From Haloechinothrix alba (GTDB lineage: Bacteria > Actinomycetota > Actinomycetes > Mycobacteriales > Pseudonocardiaceae), in the NCBI RefSeq assembly GCF_900188115.1, contig NZ_FZNW01000003.1, positions 186,001 to 250,000 of the forward strand: 64,000 bases of DNA, written 5' to 3'. Below, piece after piece: positions 1-7,697 of the stretch (its first letter is position 1; every line of letters starts with the position of its first letter). Both the position numbers and the translations under genes were made by a program. A model generated the notes under the pieces. The model worked only from the letters and a program-made list of their open reading frames with translations. It was not told where the DNA came from and ran no database searches.

Positions 1-744
1 GACGTAGTCGGACTCCTCGACGATCGCGTCGCCGATCACCGAACCGCGGCCGAGCACGATCGTCCACGCGTCCTCGGGCAGACCCGCCTCGCATGCCAGC
101 TCGTGCAGCCAGAGGGCGCTCAGGCAGGTCTGGTTGTCCGGTTTCTGTACGACGGCGTTGCCCGCAGCGAGAGCGGGCAGGACGTCGAGCGCGGTGAGCG
201 CGAGCGGGTAGTTCCACGGCGAGATGATGCCGGCAACCCCCTTGGGGTGCCGGACCTCGCTCGCCCTTGTCAGTACCGGCAGCGCTCCGGCCCGCCGTTT
301 GGCGCCGAGCAGCTTGGCGCTGTGCTTGCCGTAGTACGACGCGCACAGTGCCGCCGCGGCGACCTCGTCGAACGCGTCCATGCGGGACTTGCCGGTCTCG
401 GCCTGGATGAGATCCAGGACCTCGTCCTGCCTGTCCAGAACGAGGTCCTGCAGCCGCAGGAGGATTCGTTGCCGCTCCGCGACGGGAACCGCTGACCAGG
501 AGCGTTGGGCCTGGCGTGCCCCGGAGTAGGCTGCGCGTGCCTCGGCGTCGGTCGCCTGCGGAAGGGTGGCGATGGGGTTGCCGGTGAACGGCGCCTGCAC
601 CTCGGTCCCGCCGGTGTCGTAGCCGCCGGTGACACGGGCGAGCAATGCCTGTGCGCGGGTCCGCGACGGCGCGCCCGGCACGCCACCGATGGTGCCGTGT
701 TGGCTGGTGCTGGCTGTGACCTTGGCCGGCAGGGTGCTCGTCAC
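1..744 (-). CDS. NAD(P)-dependent aldehyde dehydrogenase, C-terminus beyond window edge
   Basis: The reverse strand encodes the N-terminal 248 residues of an aldehyde dehydrogenase and runs off the left edge. Visible landmarks are the entry segment GIISPWNYPL, followed by AGNAVVQKPDNQT (the cofactor-binding Lys region) and a stretch matching the Rossmann domain. The catalytic Cys/Glu part lies outside the window. The GTG start at 744 has a GGGAGG Shine-Dalgarno a few bases upstream. The family oxidises aldehydes to acids with NAD(P)+; N-terminal features resemble the succinate-semialdehyde dehydrogenase branch, but the substrate cannot be set from this part. It lies downstream of, and in the same direction as, a TetR gene, next to acyl-CoA genes, which suggests a role in lipid-derived aldehyde or alcohol catabolism (inference). 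Confidence 0.9.
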   Translation of the reverse strand, partial: MTSTLPAKVTASTSQHGTIGGVPGAPSRTRAQALLARVTGGYDTGGTEVQAPFTGNPIATLPQATDAEARAAYSGARQAQRSWSAVPVAERQRILLRLQDLVLDRQDEVLDLIQAETGKSRMDAFDEVAAAALCASYYGKHSAKLLGAKRRAGALPVLTRASEVRHPKGVAGIISPWNYPLALTALDVLPALAAGNAVVQKPDNQTCLSALWLHELACEAGLPEDAWTIVLGRGSVIGDAIVEESDYV

Positions 745-868
745 GACGCCTCCCGTTACTCGTGGGTAGCTTCTCCCGATGAGCATACTGGCGGTACGGC
801 GCTGAACCAAGGTGCCCGTCGGCACGCGCGTGGTGACTGCCGTCGGCGAGCTCGATCAGCGAGCACCG

Positions 869-1504
869 TCAGCGAGCTTCCGTGCCGACCAGGATGCGTT
901 TCCATTCCTCCAGCAGCTGCTTGCGGCGAACCGGGTCCCCGCCGATCTCGGCGTCGAGGGCGAGACCGCGGATGAGGTTGACGGTGAGCCAGAACAGCGT
1001 CTCGGTCCGTTCCGAGGGGCTCTCGCCGGTCAGGGACGTGAACAGCGCCAAGGTCGACTTGCCGAGCGCGCGGTCAACGGGGCGGATCGCGGTCTTGAGC
1101 TCGGCGTCGGTGCGTGCGGCGACCCACAGCTCCATCACGGCAGCCGAGAGTGTGCCCGAGAACCCCTGCCAGAGCAGCTCCACACCCCGTTCGATGCGCT
1201 GCGGCCCGTACGGGAGGCTCCCTGCGGCATCGACGATCTCCTCGCCGATGCGATGGGTGAGGTGCTCGACGGCGGCCGCCATGAGGTCGGCCTTGGTCGT
1301 GAAGTGGTGCTGCTGGGCACCCTTGGACACGCCTGCGCGCGCGCAGATCTCGTGTACCGACGTACGCGCGTAGCCCAGCTCGATCAGGCAGTCGACGGTC
1401 GCGTCGAGCAGGGCGGTGCGGGTGTGAGCGCTGCGCTCGGCCTGGGTGCGATGGCCCCGGACGCCTCGCCCCGAGGGGTCCTTGGACGGTTCGGCACTGC
1501 CCAC
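869..1504 (-). CDS. TetR/AcrR family transcriptional regulator
   Basis: A regulator of 211 residues with the TetR N-terminal helix-turn-helix: a region around RTALLDATVDCLIELGYA, then TSVHEICARAGVSKGAQQHHF, in which the recognition helix ends in a typical aromatic residue. The C-terminal half is a ligand-binding helical bundle. The open frame extends up to a TTG at 1549, but the GTG at 1504 is preceded by AAGGGAGA at proper spacing and gives a more usual N-terminus. It is divergent from the acyl-CoA dehydrogenase gene; an inverted repeat at 1541-1576 lies between them. It probably represses that operon in response to an acyl-CoA (inference from context). Confidence 0.9.
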   Translation of the reverse strand: MGSAEPSKDPSGRGVRGHRTQAERSAHTRTALLDATVDCLIELGYARTSVHEICARAGVSKGAQQHHFTTKADLMAAAVEHLTHRIGEEIVDAAGSLPYGPQRIERGVELLWQGFSGTLSAAVMELWVAARTDAELKTAIRPVDRALGKSTLALFTSLTGESPSERTETLFWLTVNLIRGLALDAEIGGDPVRRKQLLEEWKRILVGTEAR

Positions 1505-1540
1505 GTCACGTCTCCCTTGATCGCCCGACGAGTGCACTGT

Positions 1541-1576
1541 ACATTCCAAGTAGAACTTACCTTCCAGTTGGAATGT
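1541..1576. promoter_or_regulatory. Inverted-repeat operator candidate between the TetR and acyl-CoA dehydrogenase genes
   Basis: ACATTCCAA (1541-1549) and TTGGAATGT (1568-1576) are perfect inverted 9-bp arms 18 bp apart. A second smaller palindrome, AAGT-AGA-ACTT (1548-1558), lies inside. It sits in the divergent region of TetR and the fatty-acyl operon and is AT-rich relative to its surroundings, as expected for a promoter/operator. Binding by the neighbouring TetR protein is inference. Confidence 0.6.
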
Positions 1577-1635
1577 TTTCTAGTCGACACCGGCATGGGA
1601 CGCGTCCCGCGCACGAGGCACAGGAGGCCCGAGTA

Positions 1636-2787
1636 ATGGCGCTGCAACTTCCACCGAGCTCGTGGAATGACTCCGATATCGAGGCGTTCCGGGAGCTGGC
1701 GCGCACCTTCTGCCAGAAGGAACTCACTCCGAACCAGGAGCGGTGGATCGAGAACAAGCAGGTCGACCGCGAGCTGTGGACCAAGGCCGGGGAGGTGGGT
1801 CTGCTCGGCCTGTCCATTCCCGAGGAGTACGGCGGTGGTGGCGGGACCTTCGCACACGAGACCGTGCTCTTCGAGGAACAGGCACGCGCGGGCGACGGAG
1901 CGTGGGGCGTCAGCGTGCACAGCGGCATCGTGGCGCACTACCTGCTCGCCTACGCCTCGGAGGAGAAGAAGCGGGAATGGTTGCCCAAGCTGTGCTCGGG
2001 CGAGTTCGTCGGCGCGATCGCGATGACCGAACCCGGCACCGGGTCGGACCTGCAGAGCATCGCGACACGTGCGGTACGGGACGGGGACAGTTACGTCATC
2101 AGTGGCTCCAAGACCTTCATCACCAACGGAGCGCACGCCGATCTGGTTGTCGTGGCGGCCAAGACGGACCCGGACGCAGGCGCGCAGGGCGTGTCGCTGT
2201 TCGCCGTGGAGACGTCGGCCGAGGGTTTCCGCAGGGGACGTGTGCTGGACAAGGTCGGGTTGAAGGGCCAGGACACCGCGGAGCTGTTCTTCGACGACGT
2301 ACGCGTGCCGGCCGAGAACCTGCTCGGGGAGCAAGAAGGCATGGGCTTCGTCCAGCTCATGGAGCAGCTGCCACAGGAACGGCTGATCATCGCGGTCACG
2401 GCGGTGGCCGGTATGGAGGCCGCCGTCAACCAGACGCTCGAGTACACCAAGGAGCGCGAAGCGTTCGGCCGCCCGATCTTCGGGTTCCAGAACACCAAGT
2501 TCACCCTCGCCGACGCCGCGACCGAGGCCGCGGTGAGCCGGGCGTTCCTTGACCAGTGCATCGAGCGGCACCTGCGTGGCGAGCTGGACGTCCAGGGTGC
2601 GGCCATGGCCAAGCTGTGGACGACCGAGCGGGTCAACAAGGTCGTCGATGACTGCGTGCAGCTGTTCGGCGGTTACGGGTACATGGCGGAGTACCCGATC
2701 GCGCGCGCCTGGACCGATGTCCGGATCAACCGGATCTTCGGCGGCACGAACGAGATCATGAAGGAGATCATCTCGCGGTTCCTGTAA
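1636..2787 (+). CDS. Acyl-CoA dehydrogenase, long-chain (ACADL-like) type
   Basis: FAD flavoenzyme of 383 residues that introduces the alpha-beta double bond into acyl-CoA and passes electrons to electron-transfer flavoprotein. Visible are AMTEPGTGSDLQ (flavin/substrate segment), FITNGAHADLVVV, REAFGRPIFGFQNTKF, and the C-terminal INRIFGGTNEIMKEI. The usual catalytic Glu of medium/short-chain enzymes (YEGT) is Gly here (FGGT). As in long-chain and isovaleryl enzymes, the base is then expected on helix G, and a Glu is present in EQLPQERLI. The ATG at 1636 follows AGGAGG at good spacing; the open frame begins earlier at 1573 without support. First gene of a pair with the racemase downstream. 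Confidence 0.93.
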   Translation: MALQLPPSSWNDSDIEAFRELARTFCQKELTPNQERWIENKQVDRELWTKAGEVGLLGLSIPEEYGGGGGTFAHETVLFEEQARAGDGAWGVSVHSGIVAHYLLAYASEEKKREWLPKLCSGEFVGAIAMTEPGTGSDLQSIATRAVRDGDSYVISGSKTFITNGAHADLVVVAAKTDPDAGAQGVSLFAVETSAEGFRRGRVLDKVGLKGQDTAELFFDDVRVPAENLLGEQEGMGFVQLMEQLPQERLIIAVTAVAGMEAAVNQTLEYTKEREAFGRPIFGFQNTKFTLADAATEAAVSRAFLDQCIERHLRGELDVQGAAMAKLWTTERVNKVVDDCVQLFGGYGYMAEYPIARAWTDVRINRIFGGTNEIMKEIISRFL

Positions 2788-2848
2788 CGAACTTGCCGGG
2801 CCCGAGGACCGGGCTCGTGATGACGACATCGAGAGGATGAGATCGCAT

Positions 2849-3991
2849 ATGGCAGCAGGCCCCCTTTCCGGGCTGCGTGTCGTGGAGCTGGCCGGGTTGG
2901 CCCCCGGCCCGTTCGCGTGCACCGTGCTGGCCGACCTGGGCGCCGAGGTGATCCGGGTGGACCGCGCGAAGCCGGGAGCCGATGTGCTCATGTTCGACAA
3001 CGACCCGCTGATGCGCAGCAGGCGCACCATCGGCGTGGACACCAAGACCGCTGAGGGCGTGGAGCTGGTGCTGCGCCTCGTGGACCGTGCCGATGTGCTC
3101 GTCGAGGGGTTCCGGCCAGGGGTCGCCGAACGGATGGGACTTGGCCCGCAGGAGTGCCACGCGCGCAATCCCGCGCTGGTCTACGGCCGGATCACCGGAT
3201 GGGGCCAGGACGGTCCGATGGCATCCTCGGCGGGCCATGACATCAACTATGTGGGCCTGTCGGGTGTGCTGGAGCGGATCGGGCGTTCCGGGCAGCGCCC
3301 GGTGCCCCCGTTGAACCTGGTCGCCGACTACGGCGGTGGTGGTCTACTGCTGGCGATGGGCGTGCTCGCCGCGCTGTACGAACGGCAGCACTCGGGCGAG
3401 GGCCAGGTCGTAGACGCATCCATGGTGGACGGTTCCGCGCTGCTGGCGACCAGCCTGTACGGGCTGCGCGCGAACGGTGGCTGGTCGGGTGAGCGTGGCG
3501 AGAACATGCTCGACGGCGGAGCCCCGTTCTACGACACCTACACCACGGCGGACGGCAAATATGTCGCGGTCGGCGCCATCGAGATGCGCTTCTGGGGCGA
3601 CCTTGTGAAGGTGCTCGGGCTGGACGCCGACGAGCTGCCGTTCCATTTCGACCAGAACGAGTGGCCGCGGCTGCGCAAGATCCTCGCCGACGAGATCGCC
3701 AAGTACGACCGGGACGAGCTGGTGGCGCGTGCCGAAGGCACCGATGCGTGCATCACACCCGTGCTTTCACCGGAGGAGGCGCCCTCGCACCCGCACAACG
3801 TGGCGCGCGGCACGTTCGTCGACGTCGGCGGCGTGCGGCAGCCCGCCCCGGCGCCGAAGTTCGACCGCACGCCTGCCGAGGACCCGACCCCGCCGCACGA
3901 GCGTGGTTCGGACACCGAGGAGGTGCTCGGCGAGCTCGGCTTCGCCGGCGCCGACGTGCAGCGGTTGCGCGAGGCCGGAGCGATCGCCTGA
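2849..3991 (+). CDS. Alpha-methylacyl-CoA racemase (CaiB/BaiF class III CoA-transferase family)
   Basis: A 380-residue family III protein. The N-terminus GPLSGLRVVELAG, then GPFACTVLADLGAEVIRVD, is typical. The racemase-specific catalytic residues appear as His in AGHDINY and Asp in NLVADYGGGG, matching the mycobacterial MCR His/Asp pair, so racemisation of 2-methylacyl-CoA is more likely than CoA transfer. The enzyme converts 2R- to 2S-methylacyl-CoA so that branched chains can enter beta-oxidation. Two ATGs are possible (2837 and 2849); I chose 2849 because MAAGPLSGL fits the family N-terminus and leaves room for the GAGAGG Shine-Dalgarno. It follows the acyl-CoA dehydrogenase by about 60 bp, probably as one operon. 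Confidence 0.92.
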   Translation: MAAGPLSGLRVVELAGLAPGPFACTVLADLGAEVIRVDRAKPGADVLMFDNDPLMRSRRTIGVDTKTAEGVELVLRLVDRADVLVEGFRPGVAERMGLGPQECHARNPALVYGRITGWGQDGPMASSAGHDINYVGLSGVLERIGRSGQRPVPPLNLVADYGGGGLLLAMGVLAALYERQHSGEGQVVDASMVDGSALLATSLYGLRANGGWSGERGENMLDGGAPFYDTYTTADGKYVAVGAIEMRFWGDLVKVLGLDADELPFHFDQNEWPRLRKILADEIAKYDRDELVARAEGTDACITPVLSPEEAPSHPHNVARGTFVDVGGVRQPAPAPKFDRTPAEDPTPPHERGSDTEEVLGELGFAGADVQRLREAGAIA

Positions 3992-3992
3992 C

Positions 3993-5009
3993 TCAGCCGG
4001 GTAGCACGATCTCCGCGAACACCGCCCGGTGATCCCCGCTGGGCACGTCCGCTGTAGCCACGTCCCGGGCCGAGGCTCGCTCGTCGAGCACGATGTGGTC
4101 CAGTGTGGCCAGCGGCACGGGGAGGTACCGCTGGAGCGGCCAGGTGGGCACGAGCCCCTTGCCCACCTGGCCGGCCGCGTCGGCGTAGCCGGAGTCGAGC
4201 AGCCGCCGGAGCTCGGCATGGTCCAGCGTGGCGTTGAAGTCGCCGGACAGGATGCGTAGCGGATCGTCCGCCGCGGCTTCCGGCAGGGCGCGCAGCTCGG
4301 CGCGCCAGTCGGTAGCTCGGGTCACGGGTGGCACCGTGTGGACCGCGACGATCTCGACGGGCAGGGCGGAGTCGAGCCGTACACGCGCGCTCGGTTGCCG
4401 GAACCAGGATCCGCCGACCTCGCCCAGCTCCTCCAAGGGGTACCGCGAGGCGATCCCGGAGCCTGCCGCGGCGGGCGCCGGCATGAAGTGCTGGTGCGGC
4501 AGGAGCTCGCCGAGGCCGGCTGCGTCCAACTCCGTGGCCGTTCGCGGGTGCAGCTCGAGCACGGTCAGCACGTCCACCTCGTACTCGCGCACCAGCTCGA
4601 CAACGGCCTCCGGGTCGACCCGGCCGAAGAAGAGGTTCACGGTGAGCACCCGCACCGTGGCACCGTCGGACTCCGGCCTCTCGGCCGGCAGCGCCCTGGG
4701 GAGCATGACGGCCACAAGCGCGACGACCAGTGCTGTCACGATGCCGCCGACCCACAAGCGGCGCAGGACAAGAGCCAGTACACCGAGCACGCCCCCGGCC
4801 AGCGTGACAGCCGGTGTCAGCGCCAGCAGGGCCGTCGTGTAGCGGTTGCCATCGGTCCACAGCAGGCCGGAGACCACCAGCCGCAGGACGGCCGCAGCGC
4901 AGAACGCGGCGGCGAGCAGGACGAGGACCGTGGTGACGACGCGGGCCACGAGCGCGCGCCGCGGGCGGGGTTGCTCGTGACCACGGACCGGTTCCCGGGG
5001 TCGCCTCAC
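3993..5009 (-). CDS. Membrane-anchored endonuclease/exonuclease/phosphatase (EEP) family protein
   Basis: A 338-residue protein with three N-terminal hydrophobic segments (about residues 22-110: VVTTVLVLLAAAFCAAA, then LALTPAVTLAGGVLGVLAL, then GIVTALVVALVAVML), followed by an EEP catalytic domain presumably outside the membrane. Motifs: VLTVNLFFG (metal-binding Asn), VLTVLELHP (catalytic Glu), ILSGDFNATL (DxN), LDHIVLD and GDHRAVFAEI (terminal Asp-His). The family cleaves phosphodiesters in nucleic acids, lipids or inositol phosphates; the substrate here is unknown. The GTG start at 5009 follows GAGGAGG; the frame upstream is an unsupported extension. It converges with the racemase gene, leaving 1 bp between them. 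Confidence 0.85.
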   Translation of the reverse strand: MRRPREPVRGHEQPRPRRALVARVVTTVLVLLAAAFCAAAVLRLVVSGLLWTDGNRYTTALLALTPAVTLAGGVLGVLALVLRRLWVGGIVTALVVALVAVMLPRALPAERPESDGATVRVLTVNLFFGRVDPEAVVELVREYEVDVLTVLELHPRTATELDAAGLGELLPHQHFMPAPAAAGSGIASRYPLEELGEVGGSWFRQPSARVRLDSALPVEIVAVHTVPPVTRATDWRAELRALPEAAADDPLRILSGDFNATLDHAELRRLLDSGYADAAGQVGKGLVPTWPLQRYLPVPLATLDHIVLDERASARDVATADVPSGDHRAVFAEIVLPG

Positions 5010-5219
5010 GCGGTACCTCCTCGTGCGCCGCCGTACGCGTACGTCCGTCGGTCGTGCCTGCCGCAGTCGACCAGCCGATCGGCCCACCGTGTCCGGCCAC
5101 TCCTCGCTACCGGTGGTTGGCCAGACTCACCGCATGTCACGCGCGCGACAGCGGGACAGGAGCCTGCCTACGCGCCCTGCTTCGGGATCGGACCGGCAGG
5201 CAACGCGATACTGGATGCT

Positions 5220-5594
5220 ATGCGAGAGCCGGATGCCGCTGCGGACGACCCGTCGTGCCGGCACAGGCAGCTCGGCTGGGAAGGGTTCCACAACGCAAGG
5301 GATCTCGGTGGCCTGCCCACCATGGACGGTCACAGCACGCGGTTCGGCGCGTACGTCAGATCGGCGGAGCCGACCCTGGTCACCGGAGCGGGGTGGCAAG
5401 CGGCGCTGGACGCGGGGGTGCGCACGATCGTCGACCTGCGCAACGCGGACGAGATCCGACCGGTGACGGGGGAGGGACCGACGCGGCTCGCGGGGACGGC
5501 GTTGTTCCCCCGCACGACGGACACCGCCGTGGCGCATGCCGGATGCGACAGGTGGGAGGGTGGAGGGAGCCGAAGGTGCCATCGGGCTCCATAG
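5220..5594 (+). pseudogene. Tyrosine-protein phosphatase (Y_phosphatase3-like), truncated after the N-terminal third
   Basis: The first ~95 codons match the N-terminus of bacterial tyrosine phosphatases: WEGFHNARDLGGLP, then TRFGAYVRSAEP, GWQAALDAGVRTIVDLRNADEI. The family is about 250 residues long and needs a downstream CxxGKDRTG signature loop. Here the reading frame runs into a 47-bp palindromic repeat at 5570 and stops at 5594, and no catalytic loop is present in any frame up to the next gene at 5703. The gene therefore appears to have lost its catalytic part by a deletion or rearrangement at the repeat. A short residual protein could still be made, but phosphatase activity is not expected. 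Confidence 0.7.
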
Positions 5595-5616
5595 AAGGAG
5601 CCGATGGCACCTTCGG
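5570..5616. repeat. Palindromic repeat, copy 1 (20-bp arms, ATAGAA loop)
   Basis: The arms CCGAAGGTGCCATCGG(G)CTCC and GGAGCCGATGGCACCTTCGG are complementary over 20 bp with one bulged G, around the loop ATAGAA (5591-5596). A related degenerate copy with the same loop and the same GGAGCC start of the right arm lies 75 bp downstream. It has no open frame and no flanking duplication that I can see. It could act as a bidirectional terminator or be a miniature mobile repeat. It marks the end of the broken phosphatase gene. Confidence 0.8.
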
Positions 5617-5646
5617 TCCACAATCGGCACCGCATCTCGTGGGCGC

Positions 5647-5692
5647 CCAAGGTGGCCTTGGTTCCATAGAAGGAGCCAAACGTGACATTCGG
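5647..5692. repeat. Palindromic repeat, copy 2 (degenerate left arm)
   Basis: Same design as the copy at 5570-5616: the loop ATAGAA (5666-5671) is followed by the right arm GGAGCCAAACGTGACATTCG. The left arm, CCAAGGTGGCCTTGGTTCC, pairs well only over the loop-proximal 8 bp (one G-U). The outer arm sequences differ between the copies while loop and inner stem are conserved, so the family is defined by its centre. It lies 10 bp past the stop codon of the minus-strand enoyl-CoA hydratase gene and may serve as its terminator. Confidence 0.65.
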
Positions 5693-5702
5693 CTCCAACC
5701 CC

Positions 5703-6482
5703 TCATGTCTCGAAGGTGCCGTGGCGCCCGGCTCCGCCTGCGAAGCGGGCCGCGCCGGAGATCGCCTCCTCGGAGAGGGAGGTGTTGCCTGTGCCGATCG
5801 TGAACTCCCTTGCCAGCGCTTCCTCGGCACTCTGGCCGTGTTGCTCGAGGACCGACTGCCGGTCGGAACGCATGCAATCCTGCGGGAATGCCGCGATCTG
5901 CGCCGCAAGTTCCTCGGCGGCCGCACGTGCCTGGCCCTGAGGCACGAGCCGGTTCGCCAGACCGATCGCGTGGGCCTCATGCGCGTCGACCGGGCGGCCA
6001 GTCAGGATCAGGTCCATCGCGCGGGACTCGCCGATCAGCCGGGGGAGCCGGACGGTGCCGCCGTCGACAAGTGGCACGCCCCATCTGCGGCAGAACACGC
6101 CGAACACCGCCGACTCGTCCGCGACTCGCAGGTCGCACCACAGCGCGAGCTCGAGGCCCCCGGCCACGGCGTGCCCGTGCACCGCCGCGATCACCGGCTT
6201 GCCGAGCCGCATCCGGGTGGGTCCCATCGGCCCGTCGCCATCGGGATCGAGCACGTTGCCGCGTTCGGTACCGACGGCCTTGAGATCGGCCCCGGCGCAG
6301 AACGAGTCCCCGGTGCCGGTCAGTACAGCCACCCGGGCCGCAGGGTCGCGGTCGAACTCGCGGAAGGCCTCCGCGAGGGCGCGCGCCGTCGGCCCGTCCA
6401 CGGCGTTGCGCGCCTCGGGGCGACGAAGGGATACGGTCGACACGGGCCCGTCGCGTTCCACGTCTACGTTGTCGGGTGTCAC
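5703..6482 (-). CDS. Enoyl-CoA hydratase/isomerase (crotonase) family protein
   Basis: A 259-residue crotonase. RRPEARNAVDG (CoA-binding), GDSFCAGADLKAVG (first oxyanion-hole segment) and VHGHAVAGGLELALWCDL (second oxyanion segment) are in the expected order. The later segment has GVPLVDGGTVRLPRLIG; the typical hydratase Glu (PExGL-type) is replaced by PLVDGG with Asp, so hydratase activity is not certain. Members hydrate enoyl-CoA in beta-oxidation, but the family also contains isomerases and hydrolases. The GTG start at 6482 has only a distant GAGAGG upstream. It lies alone on the minus strand between the broken phosphatase and a divergent small-protein gene. Confidence 0.9.
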   Translation of the reverse strand: MTPDNVDVERDGPVSTVSLRRPEARNAVDGPTARALAEAFREFDRDPAARVAVLTGTGDSFCAGADLKAVGTERGNVLDPDGDGPMGPTRMRLGKPVIAAVHGHAVAGGLELALWCDLRVADESAVFGVFCRRWGVPLVDGGTVRLPRLIGESRAMDLILTGRPVDAHEAHAIGLANRLVPQGQARAAAEELAAQIAAFPQDCMRSDRQSVLEQHGQSAEEALAREFTIGTGNTSLSEEAISGAARFAGGAGRHGTFET

Positions 6483-6549
6483 GATGGCACTCGCCTCTCT
6501 GTCACGGACGGGGTGCTTACTCTATGCTTATTCGTGGACACACTGAAGT

Positions 6550-6572
6550 GGCCTCGTCACGCTCGCGAGGCC
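6550..6572 (+). promoter_or_regulatory. Hairpin in the leader of the 55-aa membrane protein gene
   Basis: GGCCTCG (6550-6556) and CGAGGCC (6566-6572) form a perfect 7-bp stem with a 9-nt loop, 28 nt before the ATG at 6601. AT-rich sequence with TATGCTTATT-like content (about 6522-6532) just upstream may be the promoter, so the hairpin would lie in the 5' leader. No U-tract follows, so it is not a typical terminator; a role in mRNA stability or translation is possible but unproven. Confidence 0.35.
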
Positions 6573-6600
6573 GTCACGACCGGATGGGATAAGGACGACT

Positions 6601-6768
6601 ATGCCACCGAATCTCAAGAAGGCCTTGATCGTCGGTGCTGTTGGTCTCGTGCTGTTCTTCCTCATTACCCAGCCGACGGAGTCCGCTGGCGCGGTACACG
6701 CCGTGCTCGGGTGGCTGCAGGAAGGTGCGGAGGCCTTGGTGACATTTGTTCGTGCCCTGTTCGAGTAA
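6601..6768 (+). CDS. Small single-pass membrane protein (55 aa), conserved-type hypothetical
   Basis: The ORF begins MPPNLKKALIVGAVGLVLFF, a short basic N-terminus followed by one hydrophobic segment (about residues 8-22). An amphipathic helix comes next, around AVHAVLGWLQEGAEALVTFV, and the protein ends RALFE. The start has a Shine-Dalgarno-like AAGGACG at 7-8 nt spacing, and codon use matches its neighbours. It is too short for a usual length cut-off but looks real. I recall similar tiny proteins in related actinomycetes, but no function is known to me. It is preceded by a hairpin leader. Confidence 0.7.
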   Translation: MPPNLKKALIVGAVGLVLFFLITQPTESAGAVHAVLGWLQEGAEALVTFVRALFE

Positions 6769-6972
6769 TCGTCACTCGAGTGTGGGGTGTCTCACAGTGC
6801 GGACCGTGATTAGGCCATCCGAGTGGTTTCCCTGGATGAAGGTCCAGGTCATCGAATTCTCTCAACTGAAGGTCTGGCGAACGTCCCCGGTCGCGTCCTA
6901 CCGTGCTCACAATACGTGACCGACCGGTTCTGCATCGTTAACAGGCAGGACGGTTCATCGAGGGAGGCGGAT

Positions 6973-7461
6973 ATGACCCGAGACCCAGGTGTGGACGCGT
7001 TGATCCGGCAGTGGTCGGCCGAGCGGGATGCGACAGCCGAGGACAGCGAGGTCAACCGCATTACGGCGGAGTGGCTGGCCGACGCGCCGAGCAGCGCACC
7101 TGGGATCCCTGGTCAGCGCGACAACGGGGGAGACTCCAGCTGGTCGGAGGTGCAGGCTGCCGACCCCCGCTACGTCGAGGCCATGCGGCGCAGGCTTCCC
7201 GGCGTGCCCGAGGAGCTTCTGGGCGCGGCGGCGCGCTGGTGGCAGGTGGTCGGCGGCCTGGCCGAGGCAGAGGAGTGGTGGGACGCGGGCATCAGCCCGC
7301 TCGACCAGCGTGCCTTGGAGTACCGGGCGGCCGGTTTGGCTCCCGGCGACCTCAGCGTGCATCTCGGCCCGTACACCGTGCTGGAACACCTGCGGCGCGG
7401 AAGCGCGGCCGCCTGGTGCGTCGCGCGGCTGGCCAAGGCCCGGCGCGCGGCCGCATCCTGA
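6973..7461 (+). CDS. Hypothetical protein, 162 aa, acidic and Trp-rich
   Basis: Soluble protein starting at an ATG with GGGAGG 6 nt upstream (the frame is open from 6823 without support). The N-terminal part is acidic (RDATAEDSEVNRITAEWLAD). The C-terminal half is helical with clustered Trp (ARWWQVVGGLAEAEEWWDAG), then LAPGDLSVHLGPYTVLEHLR. The segment ISPLDQRALEYRAAGLAPGD resembles helix-turn-helix-like repeats seen in short actinobacterial regulators, but I do not recognise a family. It is not obviously part of an operon; a gap of 236 bp without clear features follows, containing two imperfect copies of GCCCGACAGCC (about 7463-7490). Confidence 0.7.
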   Translation: MTRDPGVDALIRQWSAERDATAEDSEVNRITAEWLADAPSSAPGIPGQRDNGGDSSWSEVQAADPRYVEAMRRRLPGVPEELLGAAARWWQVVGGLAEAEEWWDAGISPLDQRALEYRAAGLAPGDLSVHLGPYTVLEHLRRGSAAAWCVARLAKARRAAAS

Positions 7462-7697
7462 GCCCGCCCGACAGCCCTCGCCCGACAGCCTTCGCACGAC
7501 ACCGTATGCGGCGTTGTGCACCGCATTCGGCGCGCGCCTCTTCACTGACGTGTGACATCGGATCGTGGTACAACAACGCGTAACGTGACCGCGGTGCGCG
7601 TCGTTGTGTAACCGGGACGGCATCACCGTACGCGCATGCCGATGGTGCGGGCGCGGTCACGGTTGTGCGGGAGTGTTCGAACGGGAGGCAGGTGTCC

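Noticed and set aside
4338..5219. Long plus-strand open frame leading into the phosphatase fragment
   Set aside because: It is antisense to the EEP-family gene, which has clear motifs on the other strand; only the part after 5220 is protein-like.
7462..7697. c-di-AMP (ydaO-type) riboswitch before the transglycosylase gene
   Set aside because: Such switches often precede cell-wall hydrolase genes in actinomycetes, but the conserved core motifs were not recognisable here.
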